NCBI RefSeq assembly: GCF_000305775.1
Contig: NC_018866.1
Span: 1,488,001-1,552,000 of the forward strand
Length of the DNA stretch: 64,000 nt
Source of the DNA: Dehalobacter sp. DCA
GTDB lineage: Bacteria; Bacillota; Desulfitobacteriia; Desulfitobacteriales; Syntrophobotulaceae
Direction of reading: 5' to 3'
The notes beneath the pieces were generated by a model that saw only the letters and a list, made by a program, of their open reading frames with translations, did not search any database and was not told the origin of the DNA. Positions within the stretch are counted from its first letter, which is position 1, and each line of letters opens with the position of its first letter. A program made the translations under genes and the position numbers. Shown piece by piece: positions 44,096 to 52,269 of this stretch.

Positions 44096-45278
44096 ATAGA
44101 TTATCCTCCCCAAGAACGTACCGGGTTAGTTTCTCGGATGTAGCTGCATCAATATCATCCGGAACATTCTGTCCGTTTGTTAAATATGCAACAGGCAAAT
44201 TGGTCTTTGCCAGGAGATCAAGTATGGAACCGAGAGAAAAGCTCTCATCCAGCTTTGTTAAGATCAGATGCGTGGATAACCCATTGAACCTTTCGTAGAC
44301 TTTCATCTGGTCTGTCAGATTGGTCGTGACACTCATGACAAGCATTGTCAGGTCAGGTTTGGCCTTGTCCAAAAAAGCTTCCAGTTCATCCATATGAAGG
44401 TCGTGCTGTGGACTGCGTCCGGCTGTGTCAATAAAAATAAGTTCTTTGTCGGCATGGATATCAATCGCTTCCTTCAACCCTTCCGGCGTCATGACGACTT
44501 CAACGGGAACACCGATGATTTCTCCGAAAGTTCTGAGCTGTTCGACCGCCGCTACTCTGAATGTGTCGGCAGTCACCAGTGCCACCTTTCTTCTTTCAAT
44601 GATACTGAAACCGGCTGCAAGCTTCCCAATGGTTGTTGTTTTCCCGACTCCGGTGGGTCCTACCATCGCGACCACTAGTGTCCTGGATTTGCTAGGCCTG
44701 ATAACCTCGGTATTTGAACATAACCTTTCTACTTGATTTTTCAAAAGTTCAAATACTTTTGCATTGTTTTTCCACTGGTCTTCGGCAAGATCGTTTCTGA
44801 TAGGTTCGAGCAGCTCAGCGGCAGTCTCTCTGCTGGCACCTCTGTCCGTCAGAAAATTAACCCAGTGGGAGTAGGGTTTGGATTCAGCACTGCTGCTTAA
44901 GTCCCCTTTGGTGATATGCCCTTTGATTTCTTTTAGAATATTGTGCATCTGTTTGATTTCGGACTGGGCATCATCGGAAATACTCTGCTCTCTAGTGTTT
45001 TCATTTTCTTTTTCTCTGTAAGCTTCATAGGCCTTTTTTATCGCATCCGTATTAACGACTTTGACAGGTTCATCCTCCGCTGGCTTCATCGCGGCATAAT
45101 TTTGCTGTCTTTCTTCAATCGCTGCGGTAATTTCCACTTTTGTACGCGCAAAAAAGCCCAGGAATCCTCCTTCTTTAATCTGACGGGTCTGCAGAATCAC
45201 TGCCTCCGGCCCAAGCTCCCGTTTAATCTTCCCCATTGTATCTGCCACATTGTCACCGACGAACCGTTTCACCCTCAT
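44088..45278 (-). CDS. flhF: flagellar SRP-like GTPase FlhF
   Basis: A 396-residue SRP-family GTPase. The N-terminal B domain (KRFVGDNVADTMGKIKRELG) is followed by a charged linker and the NG domain with GPTGVGKTTTIGKLA (about residue 210), VTADTFRVAAVEQL, DTAGRSPQHD and LTKLDE. It recruits early flagellar components to the membrane and pairs with FlhG. It overlaps flhA by one base. Confidence 0.95.
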   Translation of the reverse strand: MRVKRFVGDNVADTMGKIKRELGPEAVILQTRQIKEGGFLGFFARTKVEITAAIEERQQNYAAMKPAEDEPVKVVNTDAIKKAYEAYREKENENTREQSISDDAQSEIKQMHNILKEIKGHITKGDLSSSAESKPYSHWVNFLTDRGASRETAAELLEPIRNDLAEDQWKNNAKVFELLKNQVERLCSNTEVIRPSKSRTLVVAMVGPTGVGKTTTIGKLAAGFSIIERRKVALVTADTFRVAAVEQLRTFGEIIGVPVEVVMTPEGLKEAIDIHADKELIFIDTAGRSPQHDLHMDELEAFLDKAKPDLTMLVMSVTTNLTDQMKVYERFNGLSTHLILTKLDESFSLGSILDLLAKTNLPVAYLTNGQNVPDDIDAATSEKLTRYVLGEDNLYA

Positions 45279-47341
45279 TAATCCAACACCACCATTCCAA
45301 GAGCCTGAACCTCTATTCCCTGTACAAGTTCATTATAAGACAGGATGACCAGGTGAGGAAGCTGACGCTCTGTCATTCTTTTTAAACTTATCCTGACCAC
45401 AGGAGCACACAACATTACGGGATTGTGTCCCTGCAGCATAATTTTTTCTACTTGAGCGCCTATCCTTTTTAAGAGCTTCTGTATGACATTCGGATCAATA
45501 TTCACGTAACTGCCGAAGTCCGAGGGGCGAAGATTATCCAAAATCATCTGCTCAATCTTGGGCTCAAGCGTAATTACCGGCAATTTTTTTTGAGGATTCA
45601 GGAAGGGCTGTACGATCTGGCGGGCCAAATTCTGCCGGACATATTCGGTGAGCCTGTCAATATCTTTTGTCAAAGGAGCACAATCAGCAAGCGTTTCCAG
45701 GATCGTCACCAGATCTTTAACCGATACTCTTTCCCGCAGCAGGTTGCTGAGTACCTTCTGAACCTGCCCTATACTAAGCAGGTCGGGAATAAGCTCTTCG
45801 ACAACTGCCGGCGACTGTTCCTTGGCATGATCAATTAATTTCTTCACATCCTGCCGGCTAATAATCTCATGGGCATGTGTTTTTAGAACTTCCGTCAGAT
45901 GGGTGGCGAGTACAGTCGGTGCATCGACCACGGTATACCCGGAAAGTTCAGCCTGCTCTCTGACCGACGCGTTAATCCATTTGGCATCAAGACCAAAGGC
46001 CGGTTCTTTTGTCGGAATGCCCTGGATGGAATCATCCTCAATCCCCCCACTGAAGGCCAGGTAATGATCGGTCATCAATTCCCCGGAAGCAACCTCGGCG
46101 CCTTTCAGTTTGATCGTATACTGATTCGGCTGTAGATTCATATTATCCCTGACCCTGATCACCGGAACGATAAATCCGAGTTCCCCGGCCAGCTGCCTGC
46201 GGATCAGAATAATCCTGTCCAGAAGGTCCCCGCCCTGACCGGCGTCAACCAGCGGAATCAGCGCATAGCCGATTTCCAGTTCCATATGATCAATTCCAAG
46301 CATATTCATTACATTTTCAGGCTTTTTGGTCTCGTCAATATCGCTTCTAACTGCTGCCTCCGATTCTTTCTTGGCTGCCTGAGCAGTGTTGCGCTGAAGG
46401 TAGTAACCCATTCCGGCTGTAGCGGTGGCGAACATCAGCATCGGTACCTGAGGCATGCCAAAAATTGCAAGAGCTACCAATACCCCAGAAGTAATATAAA
46501 GCGCCTTTGGAGTCCTGAACAGCTGTTTGGCCAGATCCTGCCCGAGGTTACTATCTGATGCAGCTCGGGTTACGATAAGGCCAGTAGCGGTTGAAATCAG
46601 CAGCGCCGGGATCTGGGTTACCAGACCGTCTCCGATCGTCAGCAGCGTGTAGGTGTATAGAGCGTCGGTGACCGCCATACCCTTGGTTACCATCCCGATA
46701 ATAAAGCCGCCGATAATGTTAATTAGCAGGATAATGATTGCCGCAATGGCATCCCCTTTGACAAACTTGCTAGCGCCGTCCATCGCACCGTAAAAATCTG
46801 CTTCCTGCTGGATATGCAGTCTTCGGGCTCTAGCTTCCTGATCCGTGATGATGCCGGCGTTCAGGTCGGCATCGATGCTCATCTGTTTCCCGGGCATTGC
46901 ATCCAGGGTAAAGCGGGCCCCAACTTCGGATACGCGTTCCGCACCTTTGGTGATGACCAGAAACTGTACCACGACCAGGATACAGAACACAATAAAGCCA
47001 ACAATCGGATTTCCCTGGATGACAAACTCTCCAAACTGCTGAATGACCTGCCCCGCCTCAGCCTCGAGTAAAATCAGTTTCGTCGTGGAAAGATTCAGGG
47101 CAAGTCGGAACAGTGTCATGGTCAGCAGCAAAGAAGGCAGTACGGAAAACTCCAGTGGATCCTTTGTAAAGACAGCCAGCAGAAGAATCAGAACTGATCC
47201 AGTAATGTTTAAGGTAATAAGAAAATCAAGCCAGCCTGCGGGTACGCCAATGACCATGACAACAATAATGCCGACAATGCTGATGGCTGCGATAATATCC
47301 GTATTTCTTGCTAATCTGCCCGCGCGAGTTGTCGTGGCCAT
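45278..47341 (-). CDS. flhA: flagellar export protein FlhA
   Basis: A 687-residue core subunit of the flagellar type III export gate. Eight transmembrane helices in the N-terminal half contain the FHIPEP region (RFTLDAMPGKQMSIDADLNA). The cytoplasmic domain that forms the substrate-docking ring follows. A GGAGG site precedes the ATG. In most relatives flhB ends just before flhA. Here 534 bp lie between them, including two 105-bp repeats. Confidence 0.97.
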   Translation of the reverse strand: MATTTRAGRLARNTDIIAAISIVGIIVVMVIGVPAGWLDFLITLNITGSVLILLLAVFTKDPLEFSVLPSLLLTMTLFRLALNLSTTKLILLEAEAGQVIQQFGEFVIQGNPIVGFIVFCILVVVQFLVITKGAERVSEVGARFTLDAMPGKQMSIDADLNAGIITDQEARARRLHIQQEADFYGAMDGASKFVKGDAIAAIIILLINIIGGFIIGMVTKGMAVTDALYTYTLLTIGDGLVTQIPALLISTATGLIVTRAASDSNLGQDLAKQLFRTPKALYITSGVLVALAIFGMPQVPMLMFATATAGMGYYLQRNTAQAAKKESEAAVRSDIDETKKPENVMNMLGIDHMELEIGYALIPLVDAGQGGDLLDRIILIRRQLAGELGFIVPVIRVRDNMNLQPNQYTIKLKGAEVASGELMTDHYLAFSGGIEDDSIQGIPTKEPAFGLDAKWINASVREQAELSGYTVVDAPTVLATHLTEVLKTHAHEIISRQDVKKLIDHAKEQSPAVVEELIPDLLSIGQVQKVLSNLLRERVSVKDLVTILETLADCAPLTKDIDRLTEYVRQNLARQIVQPFLNPQKKLPVITLEPKIEQMILDNLRPSDFGSYVNIDPNVIQKLLKRIGAQVEKIMLQGHNPVMLCAPVVRISLKRMTERQLPHLVILSYNELVQGIEVQALGMVVLD

Positions 47342-47421
47342 GATGCAGTATCCTCCTGTTTCTTAATTCAGTGTTTTGCGATGATGATATTAGATCTATT
47401 CAAAAAAAGCTTTTGGGGTAG

Positions 47422-47526
47422 GTCTCCGTAATATATAGCCGCTTTCGGCCGTTGCATCCTCCTTGACGCAAAAGGCCGCGCTTCGCACTCCATGCTCCGC
47501 TGACGCTGGCTATATATTACGGAGAC
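47422..47526 (+). repeat. 105-bp structured repeat, copy C (forward)
   Basis: Exactly 105 bp from GTC to GAC. It has the longest outer stem of the family, a perfect 18 bp (GTCTCCGTAATATATAGC with GCTATATATTACGGAG plus AC). The stem sequence is completely unlike copies A, B and D beyond the GTC/GAC ends, while the core still carries CCGCTTTCGGCCGTTG, CCGCGCTTCGCA and CATGCTCCGC. Located 81 bp upstream of the flhA start, in the flhB/flhA gap. Confidence 0.88.
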
Positions 47527-47697
47527 TTATCTCTGACGCTATCTTTGTTTGGGTATTTCTCCAAGAAGAATGCTGCTTGCGTATTCTCATAGCTTGGAAT
47601 GGATCTACAAACACAATACTCTTCAAATAACTACTAAGCTGATTAGAAAGCATAAACAATCTTCGGGATAAGACTTACATAAGCAATCATAAGATCA

Positions 47698-47802
47698 GTC
47701 TGGGGGCCACAGTTCCGCTGTGAGCGGAGCAGGATTGCGTAGCGCGGCCTTTTGTGCTATGGATGGCACAACGGCCGAAAAGCGGTATTGTGGCCCACAG
47801 AC
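47698..47802 (-). repeat. 105-bp structured repeat, copy D (reverse)
   Basis: Exactly 105 bp, inverted relative to copy C and 171 bp from it. Outer stem of 14 bp with one mismatch (GTCTGGGGGCCACA with TGTGGCCCACAGAC). Its reverse complement is very close to copy A through the core (ACAATACCGCTTTTCGGCC, GTTGTGCC), so the two operon sites hold members of one family. It ends 74 bp before the flhB stop. Confidence 0.9.
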
Positions 47803-47875
47803 TTGCCCTAACATAATGGTTTTGTATATACAAGAAGTTAAGTCAACAAGTAATTTTACATGCAGTGCTAGTCCT

Positions 47876-48943
47876 CTACGCGGAATAGGATCGTCTCTTT
47901 TTGTTAAGACGGAAGACAAACGCTAGGACTTCGGCGACTGCCTTGTATAATTCCCTTGGCACGGACTGCCCAAGCTCAACCTGGGAATAAAGCGTTCTGG
48001 CCAAAGGCTTGTTTTCCATAATCACAATGTTGTTTTCCTCGGCGACCGCCCTGATTCTTAAAGCTATTTCATTCTGCCCTTTGGCGACGACATAGGGAGC
48101 AGGATATTTGGCTGTATCATACTTCAGGGCGACTGCATAATGTGTCGGGTTCGTAATAACAACATCGGCCTGCTTGAGATCCTCCATCATTCTGCGCATG
48201 GCCATCATGCGCTGGCGTTTCTTAATCTGGCTCTTAATGAGCGGATCTCCCTCAGTCTGTTTATATTCTTCTTTGATTTCTTCTTGGGACATTCTGAGGT
48301 TTTTCTCATAGTCCCACCATTGATAAAGGAAATCGGCAAATGCAATAACCAGAAAGGCCAGCGCTATTTTCCAGGCCATTTCAAACAACAACCCGCTTAG
48401 GAAAATGAGGGACTGACCAACTTCTGCTCCTTGCAGTGCCGAAAATACATCAATGTTTTTTCGAATGACATCGATAAGAAAATAACCAATCACCAGCACT
48501 TTGAACAAGGACTTAACCAAATTGACCAGGGCCTTTAGACCAAACATTCTTTTGACCCCTTCAACAGGACTCATTCTTGAGAATTTCGGGATCATAGGCT
48601 CGGTAATGAACACCGGCCCCGTTTGCAGAAAATTTACGGCAAAGGCGATCACCAGCGCGGCAGCAAATACCGGAGCCAGGATCAGCAGGCACTGCCAGGA
48701 AACATCGATGACAACCTTCCAGAGGGACTGAACATTCCAGTCCACGGAGAGACTTGCTGTATACGTAAAAATGTTAGCTAACCTTTGAAACACATATGGC
48801 AGCCATATTTTCAGCAAACCGATAATTGCCAGAAGCATTACCGCCGAAGTCAGTTCCTGACTTTTAAGTATCTGGCCTTTTTTACGAGCGTCCTGCTTTT
48901 TCTTGGGAGTCGCCGGGAACCTTTTCTCAGCTATACACTCCAC
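47876..48943 (-). CDS. flhB: flagellar export switch protein FlhB
   Basis: A 355-residue export-gate protein. The N-terminus TPKKKQDARKKGQILKSQEL leads into four transmembrane helices. The cytoplasmic domain carries the autocleavage motif NPTHYAVALKYD (about residue 265), which governs the substrate switch with FliK. The GTG at 48943 lies inside the 3' end of fliR, giving a 13-bp overlap. The exact start is uncertain because fliR and flhB signals are superimposed. Confidence 0.95.
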   Translation of the reverse strand: MECIAEKRFPATPKKKQDARKKGQILKSQELTSAVMLLAIIGLLKIWLPYVFQRLANIFTYTASLSVDWNVQSLWKVVIDVSWQCLLILAPVFAAALVIAFAVNFLQTGPVFITEPMIPKFSRMSPVEGVKRMFGLKALVNLVKSLFKVLVIGYFLIDVIRKNIDVFSALQGAEVGQSLIFLSGLLFEMAWKIALAFLVIAFADFLYQWWDYEKNLRMSQEEIKEEYKQTEGDPLIKSQIKKRQRMMAMRRMMEDLKQADVVITNPTHYAVALKYDTAKYPAPYVVAKGQNEIALRIRAVAEENNIVIMENKPLARTLYSQVELGQSVPRELYKAVAEVLAFVFRLNKKRRSYSA

Positions 48944-49710
48944 CCCCTGAACAGTTCAAAAATCCACTGCATCGTAATATCGAAAACTCTTGATACCGTA
49001 TCTCCAAAGAAAGCAATCATCAAATACAGCATGGCCAAGCCAAAAATGATCTTTACCGGGAATATCACGGAAAACATATTCAGCTGCGGTACGATCTTCG
49101 CTAAAAGGCCGACACCGACATCCGCCAGTAATATGGCGCCAAAGACCGGCATTGCAATCTGCAGCGATAAACTTAAGACCTTCCCGGTAATTTCAATAAA
49201 AAATTCTGCGCCATAGTTCACCCCGGCAGGATTAATCGGCAAAAACTCATAACTTTTGGTCACCGCAGCGATGATATAGTAATGGGAGTTTGTGGCCAGA
49301 AGCAGCATCGTTGCAATCATAGCCAGGAAACTTCCCGTCATCGGACTTTGCATACCGTTGATCGGATCGACAACATTCCCAGTCATAAACCCGAGCTGAA
49401 AATCAATCAGTTGCCCAGCTCCCTGCATGACCATGGAAAGCAAGTTGATAATGAATCCTATCGTAAGGCCCAGAAGCGTCTCCTTCACCAGTATCCCAAT
49501 CAAAGGGAGCAATTCATTCGGTATGACAGGGTTTTGGGCTTGAATCAGTGGGTATACTACAACGGACAGTCCTGCGGCGAGACCAAGTCTTATCATCGCC
49601 GGAACGCCTTTTGCGCCGAACACCGGAGCAAGCATGACCATTCCTGCCCAGCGGGAAAAGATAAGCATGAATAAAGTAAGATTCCACTGTAAGTAATCAG
49701 ACAGGTTCAA
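48931..49710 (-). CDS. fliR: flagellar export protein FliR
   Basis: A 259-residue polytopic export-gate subunit with about six transmembrane helices and the family segments LIFSRWAGMVMLAPVFGAKG, VVDPINGMQSP and MPVFGAILLADVGVGLLAK. It starts at TTG 49710 with GGAGG nine bases upstream. It sits between fliQ and flhB in the standard fliP-Q-R-flhB order. Confidence 0.95.
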   Translation of the reverse strand: MNLSDYLQWNLTLFMLIFSRWAGMVMLAPVFGAKGVPAMIRLGLAAGLSVVVYPLIQAQNPVIPNELLPLIGILVKETLLGLTIGFIINLLSMVMQGAGQLIDFQLGFMTGNVVDPINGMQSPMTGSFLAMIATMLLLATNSHYYIIAAVTKSYEFLPINPAGVNYGAEFFIEITGKVLSLSLQIAMPVFGAILLADVGVGLLAKIVPQLNMFSVIFPVKIIFGLAMLYLMIAFFGDTVSRVFDITMQWIFELFRGWSV

Positions 49711-49734
49711 GTTACTTCCTCCATTGGGCTGCTT

Positions 49735-50007
49735 TTAATACCGGGCATATGTGGCAATCTCAGTAAAGAGCGTTGCCGTGTAAGTGGTCATGACATTTAG
49801 CATCCAGGGACCCAAGATAAGCAGAATCACGGCAACTCCCAATAATTTTGGAATAAAAGACAGCGTTTGCTCCTGTATTTGCGTCATGGCCTGGAAAATA
49901 CTCACAATAAGACCGATAAGCAAGCTTACCGCCAGGACCGGTCCGCCAACAATGACTGCGATCGCTATTGCTTCTTTGGCCATAGCAAGAATTTGATTTT
50001 CAGACAT
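49735..50007 (-). CDS. fliQ: flagellar export protein FliQ
   Basis: A 90-residue export-gate subunit with two transmembrane helices (about 15-40 and 50-75) and the conserved core GLIVSIFQAMTQIQEQTLSF. The ATG at 50007 follows an AGAGGTG site. Standard position between fliP and fliR. Confidence 0.95.
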   Translation of the reverse strand: MSENQILAMAKEAIAIAVIVGGPVLAVSLLIGLIVSIFQAMTQIQEQTLSFIPKLLGVAVILLILGPWMLNVMTTYTATLFTEIATYARY

Positions 50008-50043
50008 TCCATTTCACCTCTGGCAAATTTCTTGGAAATCCAT

Positions 50044-50694
50044 TTAACTGAAACTTGAAACCAGAGACTTCACCACCAATGACCATCCGTCAACCAGAAC
50101 AAACAGTAATATCTTGAACGGCAGGGAAATCATCATCGGAGGCAGCATCATCATCCCCATCGACATCAGCGTACTCGATACAACCATATCGATAATAATA
50201 AAAGGAATAAAAATCGCAAAACCCATCTGGAAAGCCGTCTTTAATTCACTAATGACAAAAGCCGGGATTAAAACATACGTCGGGATATCCCCATACGTTT
50301 TGGGCTGCTCAATTTTTGCCATATTCACAAACAACGCCAGATCTTTTTCTCTGGTTTGTTTAAACATAAACGTTCGCAACGGCTGTTGGGCTTTGTCCAG
50401 GGCTTCCTCCTTCGTTATCTGGCTTTGCAGGTAAGGCTGAAGCGCATTGGTATTGATTTCGTTGAACGTTGGCATCATGACAAAAAAAGTAAGAAATAAG
50501 GAAAGTCCGATAATGACTTGGGTAGGGGGCAGCGTTTGTGTTCCCAGCGCATTACGGACAAAAGATAAAACGACAACAATCCGGGTGAAAGAAGTCATTA
50601 ATACCAGAATAGCCGGTGCAAAGGAAAGGATAGTAACAAGTAAAAGGATCTGAACCGCTGAGCCAGTCTGCCCTACATCAAGTGTTATGTTCAT
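50044..50694 (-). CDS. fliP: flagellar export protein FliP
   Basis: A 216-residue gate subunit with the family segments [20 protein letters not shown] and [57 protein letters not shown] and [12 protein letters not shown] follow. Four membrane helices. It is shorter at the N-terminus than forms with a cleaved signal peptide. It overlaps fliO by four bases. Confidence 0.97.
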   Translation of the reverse strand: MNITLDVGQTGSAVQILLLVTILSFAPAILVLMTSFTRIVVVLSFVRNALGTQTLPPTQVIIGLSLFLTFFVMMPTFNEINTNALQPYLQSQITKEEALDKAQQPLRTFMFKQTREKDLALFVNMAKIEQPKTYGDIPTYVLIPAFVISELKTAFQMGFAIFIPFIIIDMVVSSTLMSMGMMMLPPMMISLPFKILLFVLVDGWSLVVKSLVSSFS

Positions 50695-51167
50695 TTTTTC
50701 TCCTCCTTGAGATAGTACTCAAGTTCAGCAGAGAACGATTCATTCTTTTGCTTCCTTCTTAACCTCTTCCAGATGCCGGACATCCATCTGTCCATTTTTT
50801 CCTGCGGTTGTCGGGCAATTTCTTCAAGAATTTCAGCAGCAACATCAAGATCGTCAATCTCGGCCACCTTTGTGATATGATGATCCGTCCCGCCAAGCAC
50901 CTGAATCTTACCGGCAATTTCGACCAAATACAGGGTCTGTTGGCCGTTTAAGACCTGCCGGTCAAGGACTCTTACCCACGGAGACTGAATATTGCGCACC
51001 GAAAAGCGGTTCAGACGTTTCATCAGCCATAAGGCCACGACGAGAATAATCAGAAAGACGACAATCATCCCGATCAGACCGGCCCAGGAAAAAGGTTCCG
51101 TTGCGGTTGTCGCTGATGCTGCAGCTTCTGAAGCACCCGGATAAGGCTGATTTTCATATCCGTTCAT
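50691..51167 (-). CDS. fliO: flagellar biosynthesis protein FliO (FliZ-type)
   Basis: A 158-residue single-span membrane protein: a short extracytoplasmic N-terminus, a helix at about 27-48 ([20 protein letters not shown]) and a cytoplasmic FliO domain ([20 protein letters not shown]). A charged tail follows ([16 protein letters not shown]). It helps FliP assembly. Position cheY-fliO-fliP matches the B. subtilis order. Confidence 0.9.
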   Translation of the reverse strand: MNGYENQPYPGASEAAASATTATEPFSWAGLIGMIVVFLIILVVALWLMKRLNRFSVRNIQSPWVRVLDRQVLNGQQTLYLVEIAGKIQVLGGTDHHITKVAEIDDLDVAAEILEEIARQPQEKMDRWMSGIWKRLRRKQKNESFSAELEYYLKEEKK

Positions 51168-51169
51168 GG

Positions 51170-51532
51170 CTATTTCAGCGCCTTGGCGATCGCTTCAAGT
51201 ACTCTTTCCGCTTGGAAGGGTTTGACAATAAAATCTTTTGCTCCGGACTGGATAGCTTCAATAACCATGGCCTGCTGACCCATTGCACTACACATGATGA
51301 CTTTGGCCTGCGGATCCTTGGTTCTGATCTCTTTCACAGCCTGAAGCCCATCCATTTCGGGCATTGTAATGTCCATAACCGTGATATCCGGTTTCAATTC
51401 CATGTATTTGTCGACACCAACCATCCCGTTTTCTGCCTCACCGACAACCTGATAGCCATTATTGACCAGGATATCTTTGAGCATCATTCTCATAAATGCG
51501 GCGTCATCAACAAGCAAAACTGTTTTACCCAC
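51170..51532 (-). CDS. cheY: chemotaxis response regulator CheY
   Basis: A 120-residue single receiver domain: VLLVDDAAFMRMM (acidic pocket), ITVMDITMPEMDG (phospho-acceptor Asp near residue 54), MCSAMGQQ (Thr/Ser switch) and the Lys in DFIVKPFQ. I start it at GTG 51532 with AGGAGG upstream. An in-frame reading of 90 more codons crosses hairpin-rich noncoding DNA and was rejected. It is cut off from fliY by the IS110 element, so it may need a new promoter or readthrough. Confidence 0.95.
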   Translation of the reverse strand: MGKTVLLVDDAAFMRMMLKDILVNNGYQVVGEAENGMVGVDKYMELKPDITVMDITMPEMDGLQAVKEIRTKDPQAKVIMCSAMGQQAMVIEAIQSGAKDFIVKPFQAERVLEAIAKALK

Positions 51533-51564
51533 TACTCTTCCTCCTCGTATAATTGATTTAGTTC

Positions 51565-51600
51565 CACCCCACGAGTCCAAAAAACTAATGGAACGTGGGG
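51565..51600. repeat. hairpin just upstream of cheY
   Basis: An 8-bp perfect stem ACCCCACG/CGTGGGGT with an inner TCCA/TGGA pair in the loop, about 35 bp before the cheY start. No T-run follows on the cheY strand. It may be part of the cheY leader or of the flanking inserted DNA. Confidence 0.5.
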
Positions 51601-51694
51601 TATTTAAATGACCATAGAAAACTGGAAATTCAGTTAGTATGGTTAACATCAACAAGATGCGCGCAGGATAACGCATACTCCATGTACTGATCGT

Positions 51695-51823
51695 GCCTGT
51701 GGGCAGTGTGGACAAGTCAACCCCAAAGCATACTTCAAATTCAACTTGTCCAAAGCCTGTTGGGAAAGCTCTTTTAAGACAGACCCCAAAGTGCTTTTCC
51801 ACAGGATGGCACTGCCCACAGGC
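51695..51823. repeat. 129-bp structured palindromic element
   Basis: A perfect 14-bp terminal inverted repeat (GCCTGTGGGCAGTG with CACTGCCCACAGGC) encloses an inner hairpin GGACAAGT/ACTTGTCC (51710-51717 with 51744-51751). A second short stem, AAAGC/GCTTT (51752-51756 with 51793-51797), follows. Architecture is like the 105-bp family (long outer stem, two inner stems), but the sequence is different. No convincing coding sequence. It lies between cheY and the IS110 element. Confidence 0.7.
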
Positions 51824-51861
51824 TCAGGATGAGGAATACTTGATTTTGGGAAGGGGGTGCG

Positions 51862-51916
51862 GGGGAAACCCTTTTTGTTAGAGACTCTTTTGATGACTAA
51901 CAAATGGCTTTTCCCC
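51862..51916. repeat. long imperfect hairpin near IS110 left side
   Basis: GGGGAAA...TTTGTTAG pairs with CTAACAAA...TTTCCCC around a 15-base loop, about 55 bases in all. The inner 8-bp stem is perfect. It could mark the edge of inserted DNA or act as a transcription barrier. No protein-coding signal is seen. Confidence 0.5.
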
Positions 51917-51959
51917 TTTAAAGGAACACACTTTCACTAAAAAGATTCCTCAGATCGTT

Positions 51960-52265
51960 CTTTAACAAAATAGTATTTAAGTTTGTTGGGATTTCAGGCA
52001 AAATGGTACCGTGAGGTTCGTTCTGGCAAGGCCTTCTCCTCCTTGAGGCTTTGACCTCTTTATTAAGTCTGACTGCCAGCCCACAATTTGAACTTTTAAC
52101 TCGAAGGTTGCACAGCTTAAAGGGAATCCCCTCCGATGGTAGCAGATCGGCTGGATCCAAGGTCTTTTTAAGACAAGTGCTGATTCGGCGAGGTTGTTGA
52201 CCTGTTGTGGTGCCTGGTCCCAACGTTAATCTTACACATTCTTCGGCTCAGAAAGTGAGGTGATT
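51960..52265 (+). ncRNA. candidate IS110 bridge RNA region
   Basis: The long noncoding stretch just upstream of the transposase is where IS110-group elements encode their bridge (seek) RNA. Visible structure includes a stem CTGGCA/TGCCAG (about 52023-52079) with internal loops, CCGAT/ATCGG (about 52132-52149) and a small GTC..GAC hairpin near 52163. I cannot identify the target- and donor-binding loops without the element ends. This is inference from position and partial pairing. Confidence 0.4.
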
Positions 52266-52269
52266 TTAC

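Noticed and set aside
9042-47802. CRISPR array
   Set aside because: Only two copies per site, in inverted orientation, 105 bp long and with large spacers; no cas genes.
51533-51802. 90-codon N-terminal extension of CheY
   Set aside because: The GTG at 51532 has a strong ribosome site and gives the canonical 120-residue receiver; the extension crosses hairpins.
51649-51903. 84-codon minus-strand reading frame across the 129-bp element
   Set aside because: It reads through the inverted repeats and has no ribosome site or recognisable motif.
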